DNA of 64,000 nt. It comes from Vibrio celticus (lineage in GTDB: Bacteria; Pseudomonadota; Gammaproteobacteria; Enterobacterales; Vibrionaceae). The translations under genes were made by a program, and so were the position numbers. Shown piece by piece: positions 8,440-17,508 of the stretch. The notes below the pieces were generated by a model. That model made no database searches, was not told the origin of the DNA, and saw only the letters and a program-made list of their open reading frames with translations. How positions within the stretch are numbered: the first letter of the stretch is position 1; every line of letters begins with the position of its first letter. The stretch covers positions 1,240,001 to 1,304,000 of the forward strand of contig NZ_AP025463.1 of NCBI RefSeq assembly GCF_024347335.1. Direction: 5' to 3'.

Positions 8440-10056
8440 GTGAAATTATCGGTGAGAAAGAAACTGTATGCCGGTTTTGGCTCTATATTGGCGGTGCTTG
8501 TCACGTTAGTCAGTATTGTGTGGATAGAAGTTATTGGCGCCCATAAAAGTGCTGATGAGATCAGAATGGACGATGTACCGGGCACTGTTACCTATCTTGT
8601 TCTGATAGATGAAGCAGGGGATGTCTACCGAGATGCGTTGGGTGCGATCATTCAGGCTGATAACGCGCTGAACGATTATCGAACCAATAAGAAGGAATTT
8701 GCTCAAGCTATCGAGCAGGCGAAGCGTTTGGAGAGTAGAGGTTCGGAAGACCACCGCCGTATTCAGCGAATTGAAGACCTGATGGGGCGTTTCACTCAAG
8801 AGTTTGAATCAAAGCTAGTGCCGAAGATCAATGATGAAGCTGCGCTACTAGCCAACATTCAACAGCTACGATCTTTGTATGAGAGCAATCTCATCCCTAT
8901 TGAAAACTTACTGGATCAAGCGTCAGCAAGTGAGCGTGCAGATACAGAACAGTCACTACTGACACTAACCGATACGTTTACCACCATCGAACGTACCATC
9001 ATGGTGTTGTCTGCTATTGCGATTGTCTTTGGTTGTGTGATTGCGTATCTACTATCTAGCTCTATTACCAATCGTCTGACTCGTGTTGAACAAGTTGCGC
9101 GACGCGTGGCAAATGGGGACCTTACCGCTGGAGATATTGTTGATGATTCTGGCGATGAACTGGCCGATCTTGCTACGTCGATTAACCAGATGCAGAAATC
9201 TTTGGTCGACCTATTGGGTTCAATCTCTTCTGTGACGAACCAAGTTCAATCGGTGACCGGTGAGCTATCATCAATCAGTAAAGACATCGTTTCTGGTGCC
9301 TCTGCGCAAGCTGATAAAGCTAACCTGATTGCGACTGCCGCAGAAGAGCTAAGCTTGACCATTTCTGAAGTCGCTCAGCAAGGTACTTCTACTTATGAAG
9401 AGGCGCGTCGCTCAGAAACGTCAGCAGAAGATGGTCGCAACGTGATTGTTGAGATGGTGGCGAGTATTCAACAAGTGTCGACTCAAATGAGTGACATGTC
9501 GCTACAGATGAACACGCTGGGTTCGCATGGTGAGCAGATTGGTAGCGTTATTAAGGTAATCGAAGACATTGCTGAGCAAACCAACCTGTTAGCTCTTAAC
9601 GCTGCCATTGAAGCGGCACGTGCTGGCGAGTTTGGACGTGGCTTTGCGGTGGTTGCCGATGAAGTACGCGCGTTAGCAGAAAGAACAACCAAAGCGACAC
9701 AAGAAGTCTCGGGCATCATTCAATCGATTCAATCGGGCACTCAAGAAGCGGTAACTTACACTCAAGACAACTGTCGTTTAGTTGAGATTGGTGTCGAGCA
9801 AAGCTCAGGTGCTGTTTCTGCGCTAGAGGCGATTGTGAGCGGTGCGGGCAATGTACAAAGCATGGTTAACTCGATTGCGACTGCGGCAGAAGAACAGACA
9901 GCGGTGACCAAAGAAATTGCAGCGGACATTACCGCGATTAGCGATATCTCTGAGCAATCTCTGCAGCTAGCAACTCGTAGCTCTGAAAATACATCAGGCT
10001 TGAACGCTAAGGTTGCTGAGCTAGAAGCATTAGTCGGTAAGTTTAAACTGGCGTAA
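8440..10056 (+). CDS. Methyl-accepting chemotaxis protein
   Basis: Transmembrane chemoreceptor that signals to CheW/CheA to control flagellar rotation. The order is: N-terminal TM (about residues 7-30), periplasmic helical sensor (about 30-185), second TM (about 190-210), HAMP (about 210-265) and a cytoplasmic signalling domain. The conserved hairpin tip is visible in EDIAEQTNLLALNAAIEAAR. The reading frame is open from a TTG at 8395, but GTG at 8440 (protein starting MKLSVRKKLYAGFG) follows an AGGTAGG site and fits the usual N-terminus, giving 538 residues. The ligand is unknown. It is monocistronic. Confidence 0.92.
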   Translation: MKLSVRKKLYAGFGSILAVLVTLVSIVWIEVIGAHKSADEIRMDDVPGTVTYLVLIDEAGDVYRDALGAIIQADNALNDYRTNKKEFAQAIEQAKRLESRGSEDHRRIQRIEDLMGRFTQEFESKLVPKINDEAALLANIQQLRSLYESNLIPIENLLDQASASERADTEQSLLTLTDTFTTIERTIMVLSAIAIVFGCVIAYLLSSSITNRLTRVEQVARRVANGDLTAGDIVDDSGDELADLATSINQMQKSLVDLLGSISSVTNQVQSVTGELSSISKDIVSGASAQADKANLIATAAEELSLTISEVAQQGTSTYEEARRSETSAEDGRNVIVEMVASIQQVSTQMSDMSLQMNTLGSHGEQIGSVIKVIEDIAEQTNLLALNAAIEAARAGEFGRGFAVVADEVRALAERTTKATQEVSGIIQSIQSGTQEAVTYTQDNCRLVEIGVEQSSGAVSALEAIVSGAGNVQSMVNSIATAAEEQTAVTKEIAADITAISDISEQSLQLATRSSENTSGLNAKVAELEALVGKFKLA

Positions 10057-10129
10057 AGCGGTGGCTTGGTTCTATTTAGCGAGTGGTAATCGAGTAAAGA
10101 CCAAGCACTGATCGCTTGTTGCTGAAAAG

Positions 10130-10172
10130 AAGCCCAACGATTCAATGTTTATTGAGTGAGTTGGGCTTTTTC
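10130..10172 (+). terminator. Terminator after the chemotaxis receptor gene
   Basis: Stem AAGCCCAAC (10130-10138) / GTTGGGCTT (10160-10168), followed by T residues. Confidence 0.75.
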
Positions 10173-10234
10173 GTAGCTGGAATCTGGGTTCAGACGCGGT
10201 ATACTCCACCTTCTACAATGGAGCTAGCCTTTAC

Positions 10235-10933
10235 ATGTTCGATATTCTTCTGAACCACTCTGATTTTTTACTTATCAATAAGCATCCTGGAGTCAGCGTC
10301 CACAAAGACGATGGCGATACCATGTTGCTTCAAGAAGTTGCTAAGGCAATTAATGAGCCTAAGCTGTATCTCGTTCATCGACTTGATAAAATGACCTCGG
10401 GCATTCTGCTGCTGGCAAAAAATGCGTCGGCAGCGAGCGAGCTTTCACAGCTATTTGCAAAGCGTGAAGTAGAGAAATACTACCTTGCGATCGGTTCTAA
10501 GAAGCCAAAGAAAAAGCAAGGTTTGATCTCAGGAGACATGGAGCGTTCACGACGCTCAAGTTGGAAACTTCTGACATCCAAAGAGAACCCTGCGATTACT
10601 CAGTTTTTATCAGCAACGGCTGAACCCGGTGAGCGTTTGCTGTTATGCAAACCCTATACGGGGCGAACTCACCAGATCCGTGTCGCGATGAAGTCGATCG
10701 GCTCAGCCATTGTTGGTGACCCTATTTATAATCCATCGAGTGAGGCTGACAGAGGTTATCTGCATGCCTTCGCGATTCGATTTACCTATCAATCACAAGC
10801 CTACGAATATGTCTGTGACCCAAGGAGCTTAGACTCTTTGGGAGAGAAGTGGCATCAAGAAACCGTGTCGAACGGTTTGGACAGTTGGCTTGAACCTTGG
10901 TCATTAACTTGGCCAAAGCTAAACACTAAGTGA
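10235..10933 (+). CDS. RluA-family pseudouridine synthase (TIGR01621-like)
   Basis: Predicted to isomerise uridine to pseudouridine in a structured RNA. The catalytic block VHRLDKMTSGILLLAKN (about residues 47-63) contains the invariant Asp of the HRLD motif. YTGRTHQIRVAMKSIG (about residues 145-160) is the second family signature. The protein has 232 residues and no S4 domain, so it is shorter than RluC or RluD; it matches the group of short RluA-like proteins of unknown target. It overlaps the start of the methyltransferase gene that follows, which suggests a two-gene RNA-modification operon. Confidence 0.85.
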   Translation: MFDILLNHSDFLLINKHPGVSVHKDDGDTMLLQEVAKAINEPKLYLVHRLDKMTSGILLLAKNASAASELSQLFAKREVEKYYLAIGSKKPKKKQGLISGDMERSRRSSWKLLTSKENPAITQFLSATAEPGERLLLCKPYTGRTHQIRVAMKSIGSAIVGDPIYNPSSEADRGYLHAFAIRFTYQSQAYEYVCDPRSLDSLGEKWHQETVSNGLDSWLEPWSLTWPKLNTK

Positions 10934-10941
10934 GTGAAATA

Positions 10942-11895
10942 ATGGAAGCATCAGCTTTACCTCTGTTTTTTAGTCATATTGAACAGCAACTTAATGAAGT
11001 ACCAAACGAGCTACGCCGTATTTTCCACGGGCGCGGTAAGTTTTGGCCTGGTCTAGAGCAACTGACATGTGACTGGGTTGATGGACAACTACTGGTTAAC
11101 GTGTTTAAAGAAGTAGACGATGAATTCTTGTCATCTCTAAAAGCTGGATTGGTTGAACTCACCAACAAAGATATCTGGCAATCAAAGCAGGGCACAAGCA
11201 TTGTTCTACAACACCGTTATGCCGATGGCGCGCCTTCAGAGGTTCTATGGGGCGAGTTGAATGACTCTCCGGTTGTGGTTGAGCACGGTCTTAAGTACCA
11301 ATTAGACATTGGCCGCAATCAGAACTTCGGTTTGTTCCTAGACATGCGTAATGGTCGTCAGTGGGTACAAGATAATGCTAAGGATAAGAACGTTCTTAAC
11401 CTGTTCGCATACACTTGTGGTTTCTCTGTCGCGGCTATCGCTGGTGGCGCTCGTCAATGCATGAACGTGGACATGTCACGTGGCTCGCTAAACAAAGGCC
11501 GCGATAACCACCGTCTGAATGATCACGATATGCGCTCGGTTAACTTCCTTGGCTACGATATCTTTAAGTCGTGGGGAAAAATCAAGAAGGGCGGCCCTTA
11601 CGAGCTAGTGATCATCGATCCACCTTCGTTCCAAAAAGGCAGCTTTGCTCTAACCAAAGATTACAAAAAGATCTTACGTCGTTTGCCTGAACTTCTAACT
11701 GAAGGCGGTGAAGTGATTGCTTGTGTGAATTCACCAGCAGTATCGCCAAACTTCCTGATTGAGACGATGTCAGAAGAAGCACCAAGCGTTGAATTCATTG
11801 AGCGTCTAGACAACCCGCCTGAGTTTGTCGATGTCGACCTTGATTCAAGCTTGAAGGTTCTGAGATTTAAAATTAACGCTTCTGCAGATGCCTAA
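10942..11895 (+). CDS. Class I SAM-dependent methyltransferase (RlmI/RlmK-like)
   Basis: Predicted S-adenosylmethionine-dependent rRNA methyltransferase. The SAM-binding Rossmann start is seen in VLNLFAYTCGFSVAAIAGGA (about residue 150), and the catalytic block VIIDPPSFQKGSF (about residue 230) resembles the DPP-type motif of RlmI/RlmKL-related enzymes. The frame opens at a GTG (10930) that overlaps the preceding stop. The ATG at 10942 is my preferred start, giving 317 residues. Its position directly behind a pseudouridine synthase supports an RNA target. A strong terminator follows. The precise target base is unknown. Confidence 0.82.
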   Translation: MEASALPLFFSHIEQQLNEVPNELRRIFHGRGKFWPGLEQLTCDWVDGQLLVNVFKEVDDEFLSSLKAGLVELTNKDIWQSKQGTSIVLQHRYADGAPSEVLWGELNDSPVVVEHGLKYQLDIGRNQNFGLFLDMRNGRQWVQDNAKDKNVLNLFAYTCGFSVAAIAGGARQCMNVDMSRGSLNKGRDNHRLNDHDMRSVNFLGYDIFKSWGKIKKGGPYELVIIDPPSFQKGSFALTKDYKKILRRLPELLTEGGEVIACVNSPAVSPNFLIETMSEEAPSVEFIERLDNPPEFVDVDLDSSLKVLRFKINASADA

Positions 11896-11924
11896 TTAGG
11901 TTTAAGTATTAGCTAGAATATAAC

Positions 11925-11952
11925 AACGCCGCTCATCTGAGCGGCGTTTTTG
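11925..11952. terminator. Terminator between the methyltransferase gene and ynjF
   Basis: Stem AACGCCGCTCA / TGAGCGGCGTT followed by a T run on the plus strand. It lies between convergent genes. Confidence 0.88.
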
Positions 11953-11976
11953 TTTATGAGGAATACGGAACTAATA

Positions 11977-12594
11977 CTAGGTGGTTTGATTCTTGAGCGT
12001 CTGGAACCCAAAATAAATACGCATGAACGTGGTTAGCCAACAAGCTGCACCAAAGGTGTAAGCGATAACCGCAAAGTGTTGAGGCCAAATACAGAACGCG
12101 ATGAAACAAGCGATGGTTTCAGTGCCTTCGGTTAGCCCTGACATGTAGTACAGAGACTTATGCTTATAGACTGGGTTTTCGATGCCTCGCTTGCCTGCCA
12201 TAACAGCAAACGCTAAAAAGCTGCTGCCTGTGCCGATAAAAGAGAAGATCAAAAATGCACCGGCAATGGCGTTATGTTCTGGGTTGGCAATGACAAATCC
12301 AAAAGGGATCAACGAGTAGAATAGGAAATCTAGGCTGATGTCGAGGAAACCACCCGCATCACTAATGCCTTGGATTCGAGCCAAGGCTCCATCAAGCCCA
12401 TCACACACTCTGTTGAATACAATGAAGCCTAACGCCCACTCGTATTGCTGAAATGCTAGCGCTGGAAATGCTAAACACCCAACCAGAAATCCGAATAACG
12501 TGGTTTGATTGGCCGTGATACCCAATTGGTTCAGTAACTTAGCCGATTGATTTAATGGCCACTTAATGACTTTGATGGAGTACTTATCCAGCAT
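11977..12594 (-). CDS. ynjF: CDP-alcohol phosphatidyltransferase family protein (YnjF-like)
   Basis: Integral membrane enzyme family that moves a phosphatidyl group from a CDP-linked donor to an alcohol. The family signature DGxxAR(x8)Gxxx(D)xxxD is visible as CDGLDGALARIQGISDAGGFLDISLD (about residues 65-90), with all catalytic aspartates present. Several membrane segments follow. The start chosen is ATG 12594, with GGAGAAG upstream, giving 205 residues and an 11-base overlap with ynjD. E. coli also has ynjF downstream of ynjBCD. The alcohol acceptor is unknown. This is the last gene of the operon. Confidence 0.85.
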   Translation of the reverse strand: MLDKYSIKVIKWPLNQSAKLLNQLGITANQTTLFGFLVGCLAFPALAFQQYEWALGFIVFNRVCDGLDGALARIQGISDAGGFLDISLDFLFYSLIPFGFVIANPEHNAIAGAFLIFSFIGTGSSFLAFAVMAGKRGIENPVYKHKSLYYMSGLTEGTETIACFIAFCIWPQHFAVIAYTFGAACWLTTFMRIYFGFQTLKNQTT

Positions 12595-13234
12595 GGTTAC
12601 TTCTCCATGGCCAAGACAGTACTTCTGCCCCTTGAGGTACATCGGCTTCGTCGTGCGTGACCATTAATGTGGGAATATTCGCTTTGGTCAGCTGTTCGAA
12701 GACCCAATCGCGAAATTGTGCTCTTAACTCTTGGTCCAGTTTGCTGAACGGTTCGTCAAGCAGGGCGAGTTTAGGCTTGGCTAACAACATACGAGTTAAG
12801 CTTATTCTTGCGCGTTGACCGCCAGATATTTGATCCGGGAAAGATTCAGCTAAGTGAGTTAGCTCTATGTCTTTTAGTGCAGCCATTGCTTGCTGTTGGC
12901 GAGCGGAACCTTTAACAGAGTTCGGTAACGAAAAGGCCAAGTTTTCCCATACTTTGAGGTGCGGAAACAACAAGTCATCTTGAAACAAAATACCGACTTC
13001 ACGCTGATGTGATGGAAGCTCGTCGAGCTGAATATCGTTCAACACAACGGTGCCAGAATACGAAAACTCTTCACTTAAGTGACCAGCAATCGCATCCAGT
13101 AAGGTCGACTTTCCGCAGCCACTCGGCCCCATCAAAGCCAGTATTTGGCCAGATTCTAATGTTACGTTTAGCGCTGAGAACAGCGAATCCCCATCGGTTT
13201 TACGGATGGCGAGGTCGTTGAGGTACAGACTCAT
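12584..13234 (-). CDS. ynjD: ABC transporter ATP-binding protein YnjD
   Basis: Cytoplasmic ATPase that powers the YnjC permease. Walker A GPSGCGKSTLL (about residues 36-46), signature ISGGQRARISL and Walker B LALLDEPFSKLD are all present in order. The protein has 216 residues, short like E. coli YnjD (217). Its 5' end overlaps ynjC by 35 bases and its 3' end overlaps ynjF by 11 bases, so the genes are probably translationally coupled. The imported substrate is not established; the set belongs to the group loosely annotated as thiamine or polyamine-like importers. Confidence 0.92.
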   Translation of the reverse strand: MSLYLNDLAIRKTDGDSLFSALNVTLESGQILALMGPSGCGKSTLLDAIAGHLSEEFSYSGTVVLNDIQLDELPSHQREVGILFQDDLLFPHLKVWENLAFSLPNSVKGSARQQQAMAALKDIELTHLAESFPDQISGGQRARISLTRMLLAKPKLALLDEPFSKLDQELRAQFRDWVFEQLTKANIPTLMVTHDEADVPQGAEVLSWPWRSNHAG

Positions 13235-14900
13235 TACTTAGGAGACCTTTAAAAGTAAGACGGCGATATCTAAGTTGAAGTCGGCTGACTAATATCGCTA
13301 AAGAGAAAAAGAACAGAGGCAATAGGGCCTGCCAAATGGCATAGATTGCTGTTACCCTGCGGTCGAAACCACTGGTTAGGGCAACGGCTTCTGTGGTGAT
13401 CGTGCTAATGCGGCCTGCGCCGAGCATCAATGTTGGCAAGTACTGAGCCAAACTCACGCTGATCCCGACCGCCCAAGCAAAGGCGATAGCAGGAAGCAAG
13501 ATTGGCAGTTTGATTGAATACCAACTCTGAAATGGCGATTTACCTAGGCTCAGCGAGGCTTTAATCAACCCATCATTGAAGCTTTTCCACGGGCCGTCCA
13601 AAGACAGATACACAAACGGGAAAGCAAAGAAAACATGCGCCCAAACCACCCAGAACTCATAGGCACTACTGCCGATGTAGAGGGTCGTGACTTGCATACC
13701 AAACAATACCGAGAGTTGAGGTATTAACATTGGGATAGCGATAATGAAGCCCGGAACTTGCCACTTGTATTTGATTCTGTATTCGTGAGCAACCAACGCA
13801 AGCAACAAAGCGACTGAAGCCGCAATCAGACCAATCCATAAGCTTTGACCAACGGTGCTCATGATGCCACCCCACTCGAACTCCCAGAAGCGCATGCTAT
13901 AGCGGCTCGGCAGTAAATCAGGGAAGCGCCAACGCTGAGCAACGCTCCAAATTACCATCAATGGAATGATCAGCAGTGAAAGACTAGCAAGCACTGTGAA
14001 TACCGTTTTCCCCGGGAGGTTTGCCCCTGTTCTTCCGGAATACTGCCAAGTTCGAAAGTACTTAAGAACCGCCCATTCAACTAAACGTGCCAAGGCGATG
14101 ATCAACGAAGCTAAACCAAATAAAACGATGGCACCAGCAGCAGCTCGCGGAAGTAGGTTAAGATCAGGATCGTTGAACCATTGCCATACCAAAACGGCAA
14201 AGGTCGGCGGGTTGGTTGGGCCAATGATCAGAGCAATATCGACAACCGAGACACTGTAAGCGAGTACCGCCAGCATTGGGAAACGAAGCTTAGTAAACCA
14301 TTGTGGGAAAATACATTTCCACCAGATCTGAGCGCGGCTGTAACCGAGTGATGCACTGACCTTGGTGATACGCTCTACATCAATTTGCTGAAGTATCGAA
14401 ATGCTCATCAGCAACAAGAAAGGGACTTCTTTGAGTGCGAGCATAATAATTAAGCCGAACGCGTATGGGTCTTTCACCAATAACGCTAACTCAGAGCTGG
14501 TAGCCGATTCGCCGAGCAAGTGATGTACCGCTCTTGCGCCAAGCCCCGTTGGGCTAAACAGAAAAGCAAAGCCGATAGCGAAAGCCACATGTGGAATAGC
14601 AAGCATTGGTGATAGCGTTAACTCAATCTTTCTCCAAAACTTGTTTCCCCAAGAGGCTTGAAGAATACAAAAGGTCAGGAAGCAGGCTATATAGCTGCTT
14701 GCAATTGCTGAACCTAGGCTTAAGCCAATAGAGTGCCAAGCCCTTTCCCATTGAAAGACTTGGCTAAAACCGTTGAGTGTTGGCTCCTTTAAACCAAGGG
14801 GCGGGATGAAACTCAGTGACGAAGCCACGACTCCCGCTACCCCAGGAATGGTTGGGGTAATGCATACAGCTATAACAACAAAATATAGAGCGCGTAGCAT
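13200..14900 (-). CDS. ynjC: ABC transporter fused permease YnjC
   Basis: Inner-membrane permease with two tandem BPD-transport domains in one chain. The protein has 566 residues (E. coli YnjC has 511) and about 12 membrane segments. EAA-loop-like segments are seen in SLGYSRAQIWWKCIFPQ (about residue 200) and SLGKSPFQSWYSIKLPI (about residue 465). This fused layout is typical of the iron/thiamine-type and YnjC importers. It starts five bases after the ynjB stop codon and overlaps ynjD. It forms the channel for whatever YnjB binds. Confidence 0.9.
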   Translation of the reverse strand: MLRALYFVVIAVCITPTIPGVAGVVASSLSFIPPLGLKEPTLNGFSQVFQWERAWHSIGLSLGSAIASSYIACFLTFCILQASWGNKFWRKIELTLSPMLAIPHVAFAIGFAFLFSPTGLGARAVHHLLGESATSSELALLVKDPYAFGLIIMLALKEVPFLLLMSISILQQIDVERITKVSASLGYSRAQIWWKCIFPQWFTKLRFPMLAVLAYSVSVVDIALIIGPTNPPTFAVLVWQWFNDPDLNLLPRAAAGAIVLFGLASLIIALARLVEWAVLKYFRTWQYSGRTGANLPGKTVFTVLASLSLLIIPLMVIWSVAQRWRFPDLLPSRYSMRFWEFEWGGIMSTVGQSLWIGLIAASVALLLALVAHEYRIKYKWQVPGFIIAIPMLIPQLSVLFGMQVTTLYIGSSAYEFWVVWAHVFFAFPFVYLSLDGPWKSFNDGLIKASLSLGKSPFQSWYSIKLPILLPAIAFAWAVGISVSLAQYLPTLMLGAGRISTITTEAVALTSGFDRRVTAIYAIWQALLPLFFFSLAILVSRLQLRYRRLTFKGLLSNESVPQRPRHP

Positions 14901-14905
14901 GAAGA

Positions 14906-16072
14906 CTAGTTACCGTATCGCTTAAGCCACTCTTTCTCGAGCGCGTTTTGCCAGCTAGGGTGTGGTTCATCAACCGATTTAAATTGTTGGGTGTTTTTAG
15001 CGCTGCCAGTGAGGTACTTGCTGCTCAGAACCGAAGGATCGCCCCAAACATTGAGGTCACCCTTGCGAGACTGTGCTTCAGGGCTCAGTAAGAAGTTAAT
15101 GGTCACTTGAGCACCCGCGGTTGCATTGGCGTTCCAAGGAATCGCAAGGAAGTGAATGTTAGATAGAGCACCGCTTTCTAGAGCATAAGCCTTAGTGGTT
15201 TCGGCTAGGCGACCACTTGCTTGTGCTGAATAAACAGAGTTTGGATTAAACGTAATCGCGAGATCGATCTGTCCGTCATCCAGAAGTTGGATGCTTTCCG
15301 ATGTGCCTGCTGGGAATTGTTTGCCACCGCGCCACGCCACTTTATGGAATTTATCTAAGTAAGCCCAAAGTGGTGCCGTCACTTCTTGGAAGTTGTCTTC
15401 TGAAACCGGCTGAGCCAGCGCAGGGTTATTGTTTGTTAGTTCAATCAGTAGTGATTTAATGAAGCTCGTGCCATGAAATTCTGGTGGGCGAGGGTAGCTT
15501 AAGCGGTTCGGGAAAGCCTGAGCGTAGCTCAACATCTCTGAGAATGATTGTGGTGGATTGTGCAGCGTCTCTTGATCGTGAATGAACACAAGTTGTCCCA
15601 CGCCCCACGGTGCTTCTAAGCCTTCTGTCGGCTCCGAGAAATCAACATCGATTGGCAAAGACTTATCGACATACTGCCAATTTGGAAGTGATTCCGTAAA
15701 TGGCCCAAACAATAGCGCGTTGTCTTTCATCGAGCGGAAGTTCTCGCCATTAATCCAGACGATATCGACGCTGCCTTCACTGTTCTTTCCTGCTGCTTTT
15801 TCAGCAAGCAGTCGAGTGGTGCTTTCCGCAATATCGGTCACTTTCACATGCTTTAACGTGACACCGTAGTCACTTTGTAATTTCTTGCCTGCCCACTGTA
15901 GGTAACGATTGATCTCTTGGCTTCCGCCCCAAGCGTGAAAGTAGACAGTTTCTCCTTCTGCCTGCTGTTCTATTTGGTTCCAGCTGTCGGTGGATGTTGC
16001 TTCATCAGCATAAATGGTTGCGCTGTATGCAACGGTTGCCATGATTCCTAACGTACTTACTATCTTGTTCAT
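14906..16072 (-). CDS. ynjB: ABC transporter substrate-binding protein YnjB
   Basis: Periplasmic solute-binding protein of the YnjBCD importer. It begins with a signal peptide (MNKIVSTLGIMATVAYSATI, cleavage after YA-D) and continues as a mature protein of about 365 residues. YFHAWGGSQEINRYLQWAG near the mature N-terminus and WINGENFRSMKDN match the YnjB family. The ATG at 16072 gives the cleanest signal peptide; in-frame starts at 16084 and 16108 would add up to 12 residues. First gene of the ynjB-C-D-F operon. E. coli places ynjE (sulfurtransferase) between ynjD and ynjF; it is absent here. Confidence 0.9.
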   Translation of the reverse strand: MNKIVSTLGIMATVAYSATIYADEATSTDSWNQIEQQAEGETVYFHAWGGSQEINRYLQWAGKKLQSDYGVTLKHVKVTDIAESTTRLLAEKAAGKNSEGSVDIVWINGENFRSMKDNALLFGPFTESLPNWQYVDKSLPIDVDFSEPTEGLEAPWGVGQLVFIHDQETLHNPPQSFSEMLSYAQAFPNRLSYPRPPEFHGTSFIKSLLIELTNNNPALAQPVSEDNFQEVTAPLWAYLDKFHKVAWRGGKQFPAGTSESIQLLDDGQIDLAITFNPNSVYSAQASGRLAETTKAYALESGALSNIHFLAIPWNANATAGAQVTINFLLSPEAQSRKGDLNVWGDPSVLSSKYLTGSAKNTQQFKSVDEPHPSWQNALEKEWLKRYGN

Positions 16073-16450
16073 AAACTTTTCCATTTGGTAGTGAACGGGC
16101 AAGAGCATTGTATTTTCAAACTCCCTAGGGCGTATTGACCTTTCGCGGTTAAAGAAAGATCAACATGCGCTAATAGTTATTCTATCTGTTTCTGAAATAA
16201 ATTCTAATTCAACAGTAAATTCAATCAATTACTTGAGAACAAACAGGGAGTTCGCGGTTGAGTTTTGTTCGATACGTAATCATCTCGAAAACTCGACAGA
16301 CTCTAGGCTTTTGCCATCCTAGCAACAGACCGCTGAACCGTTGAATTTATTGCATCTAAATGAGAGATTTTTGAGGTTTATTGGAGGTTGGTACGAAAAG
16401 TCGGCGATGAGCGTCAATTTTGAAGAAGTAGTGACGGCAAGCTGGCAATA
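16073..16450. other. Intergenic region upstream of ynjB
   Basis: About 375 bases without a supported gene. It holds the presumed ynjB promoter on the minus strand and an imperfect inverted repeat at 16127-16171. I looked for a TPP riboswitch core, because this importer is sometimes linked to thiamine, and did not find one. Confidence 0.5.
16127..16171. repeat. Imperfect inverted repeat, possible dispersed element
   Basis: Two 18-base arms (AGGGCGTATTGACCTTTC and the inverse of GAAAGATCAACATGCGCT) pair with a few mismatches or G-U pairs around a GCGGTTAAA loop. It looks like a small dispersed palindromic element rather than a terminator. Confidence 0.5.
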
Positions 16451-16476
16451 AAAAAGGAGCCATCAGGCTCCTTTAA
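16451..16476 (-). terminator. Terminator after the META-domain lipoprotein gene
   Basis: On the minus strand the stem AAAGGAGCC / GGCTCCTTT is followed by a T run. Confidence 0.85.
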
Positions 16477-16500
16477 TCAGTATTTGGTTTCGATGACGGA

Positions 16501-16947
16501 TTAGTTTACCCAGTCACGAATTGTGTACGTTAGCGTGTGTACATCGTTTTTCAGTACTAGCGTATCGTTTGTTAGAGTTACGTCGCTCCACTCGCTTAGA
16601 GTAGCAGAAACCGATTGTTCGATTTCCATCGCAGAGCCGTGACACATTTTCATTGTCATGCCCATTTGCTTGATACGGAATTGACCGTCTTTCAGCTCGC
16701 CTTGACCGAAGAAGTTGTTACAACCAGCCATGCCGTTTGCAGTCATCTTTTCGCCGATCTCTAGACGAGGAGCTGCTTGGTCTTCGCTTTTCACAATGTC
16801 CTTGCCATCAATTTGCGCAAGTTCCCAATTATGGTGCTGTAGATCGGTTGGCGTTACTTGCATCGCGTTGTCACCTGTTGTTGTGCATGCTGCTAGCATC
16901 ATAGGTAAAGCGGCTACTGCTAGTAATTTTTTTGAACTAAACTTCAT
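16501..16947 (-). CDS. META-domain (HslJ-like) lipoprotein
   Basis: Predicted envelope lipoprotein. The start at 16947 has GGAG upstream and gives a classic lipoprotein signal ending LPMMLAAC, so the mature protein begins at Cys20. An in-frame upstream extension to 17007 is unlikely. The rest is one META domain (PF03724): HHNWELAQIDGKDI opens it, and GCNNFFGQGELKDGQFRI followed by KMCHGSAMEIEQSV are family blocks. HslJ in E. coli is linked to heat shock and novobiocin resistance, but the molecular role is unknown. It is monocistronic with its own terminator. Confidence 0.87.
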   Translation of the reverse strand: MKFSSKKLLAVAALPMMLAACTTTGDNAMQVTPTDLQHHNWELAQIDGKDIVKSEDQAAPRLEIGEKMTANGMAGCNNFFGQGELKDGQFRIKQMGMTMKMCHGSAMEIEQSVSATLSEWSDVTLTNDTLVLKNDVHTLTYTIRDWVN

Positions 16948-17135
16948 ATTATAAGGCTCCAAAGGAAAGAACGAAGTTACCGAATAAGTGTAACTTGATG
17001 GGTTCAAAGTATAGTTTACAAAACACTATATGTGTCAGTATAAGGTCATAGTTTAGTATGGATTTCATGAGCCAGGCGACAAATTAATCGCTTATTTTTG
17101 AGAGAGTAAGCGTAATTTTGAATGTGTAAGGAGGC

Positions 17136-17399
17136 ATGGTGGAGCAGTTAGAGTTTTTCCAAGTTCCAAGCCCTTGCGTTGGGGTTTGTTCAAGCGATGA
17201 CAAAGGCTATTGCAATGGTTGTATGCGCAAAAGAGAAGAGCGATTTAATTGGATGTCGATGACACCGTCAGAACAATTGCACGTGATAAAGCTGTGTCGT
17301 CAGCGCTATAGAAGAAAAATAATGAAACAAAAAAACTTGGTTGGTAAGCAGGTCGACGAAGAGGGAAATACCAGTCCCCAAAGAGATCTTTTTGGCTAA
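17136..17399 (+). CDS. DUF1289 domain small protein
   Basis: Small cytoplasmic protein of 87 residues. The DUF1289 core is clear: SPCVGVCSSDDKGYCNGCMR (residues 12-31) has four cysteines spaced like a metal site, followed by an arginine-rich helix LCRQRYRRK. Function is unknown. AGGAGG lies immediately before the ATG at 17136, which is too close, so the GTG at 17139 may be the true start (spacing 4). It is followed by another small gene in the same direction. Confidence 0.82.
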   Translation: MVEQLEFFQVPSPCVGVCSSDDKGYCNGCMRKREERFNWMSMTPSEQLHVIKLCRQRYRRKIMKQKNLVGKQVDEEGNTSPQRDLFG

Positions 17400-17508
17400 A
17401 GAGGAAGTATTTAGATTTTATTTAACCCCGAAGTAACTATTACTTTACATAATGGTTGGGGTGTAATATTAAGGTAGGTACCTTTGTACTTGAAGGAGTG
17501 GTGTCGGT

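Noticed and set aside
16073..16450. TPP riboswitch upstream of ynjB
   Set aside because: The conserved core bases of the thiamine riboswitch are not present on the minus strand.
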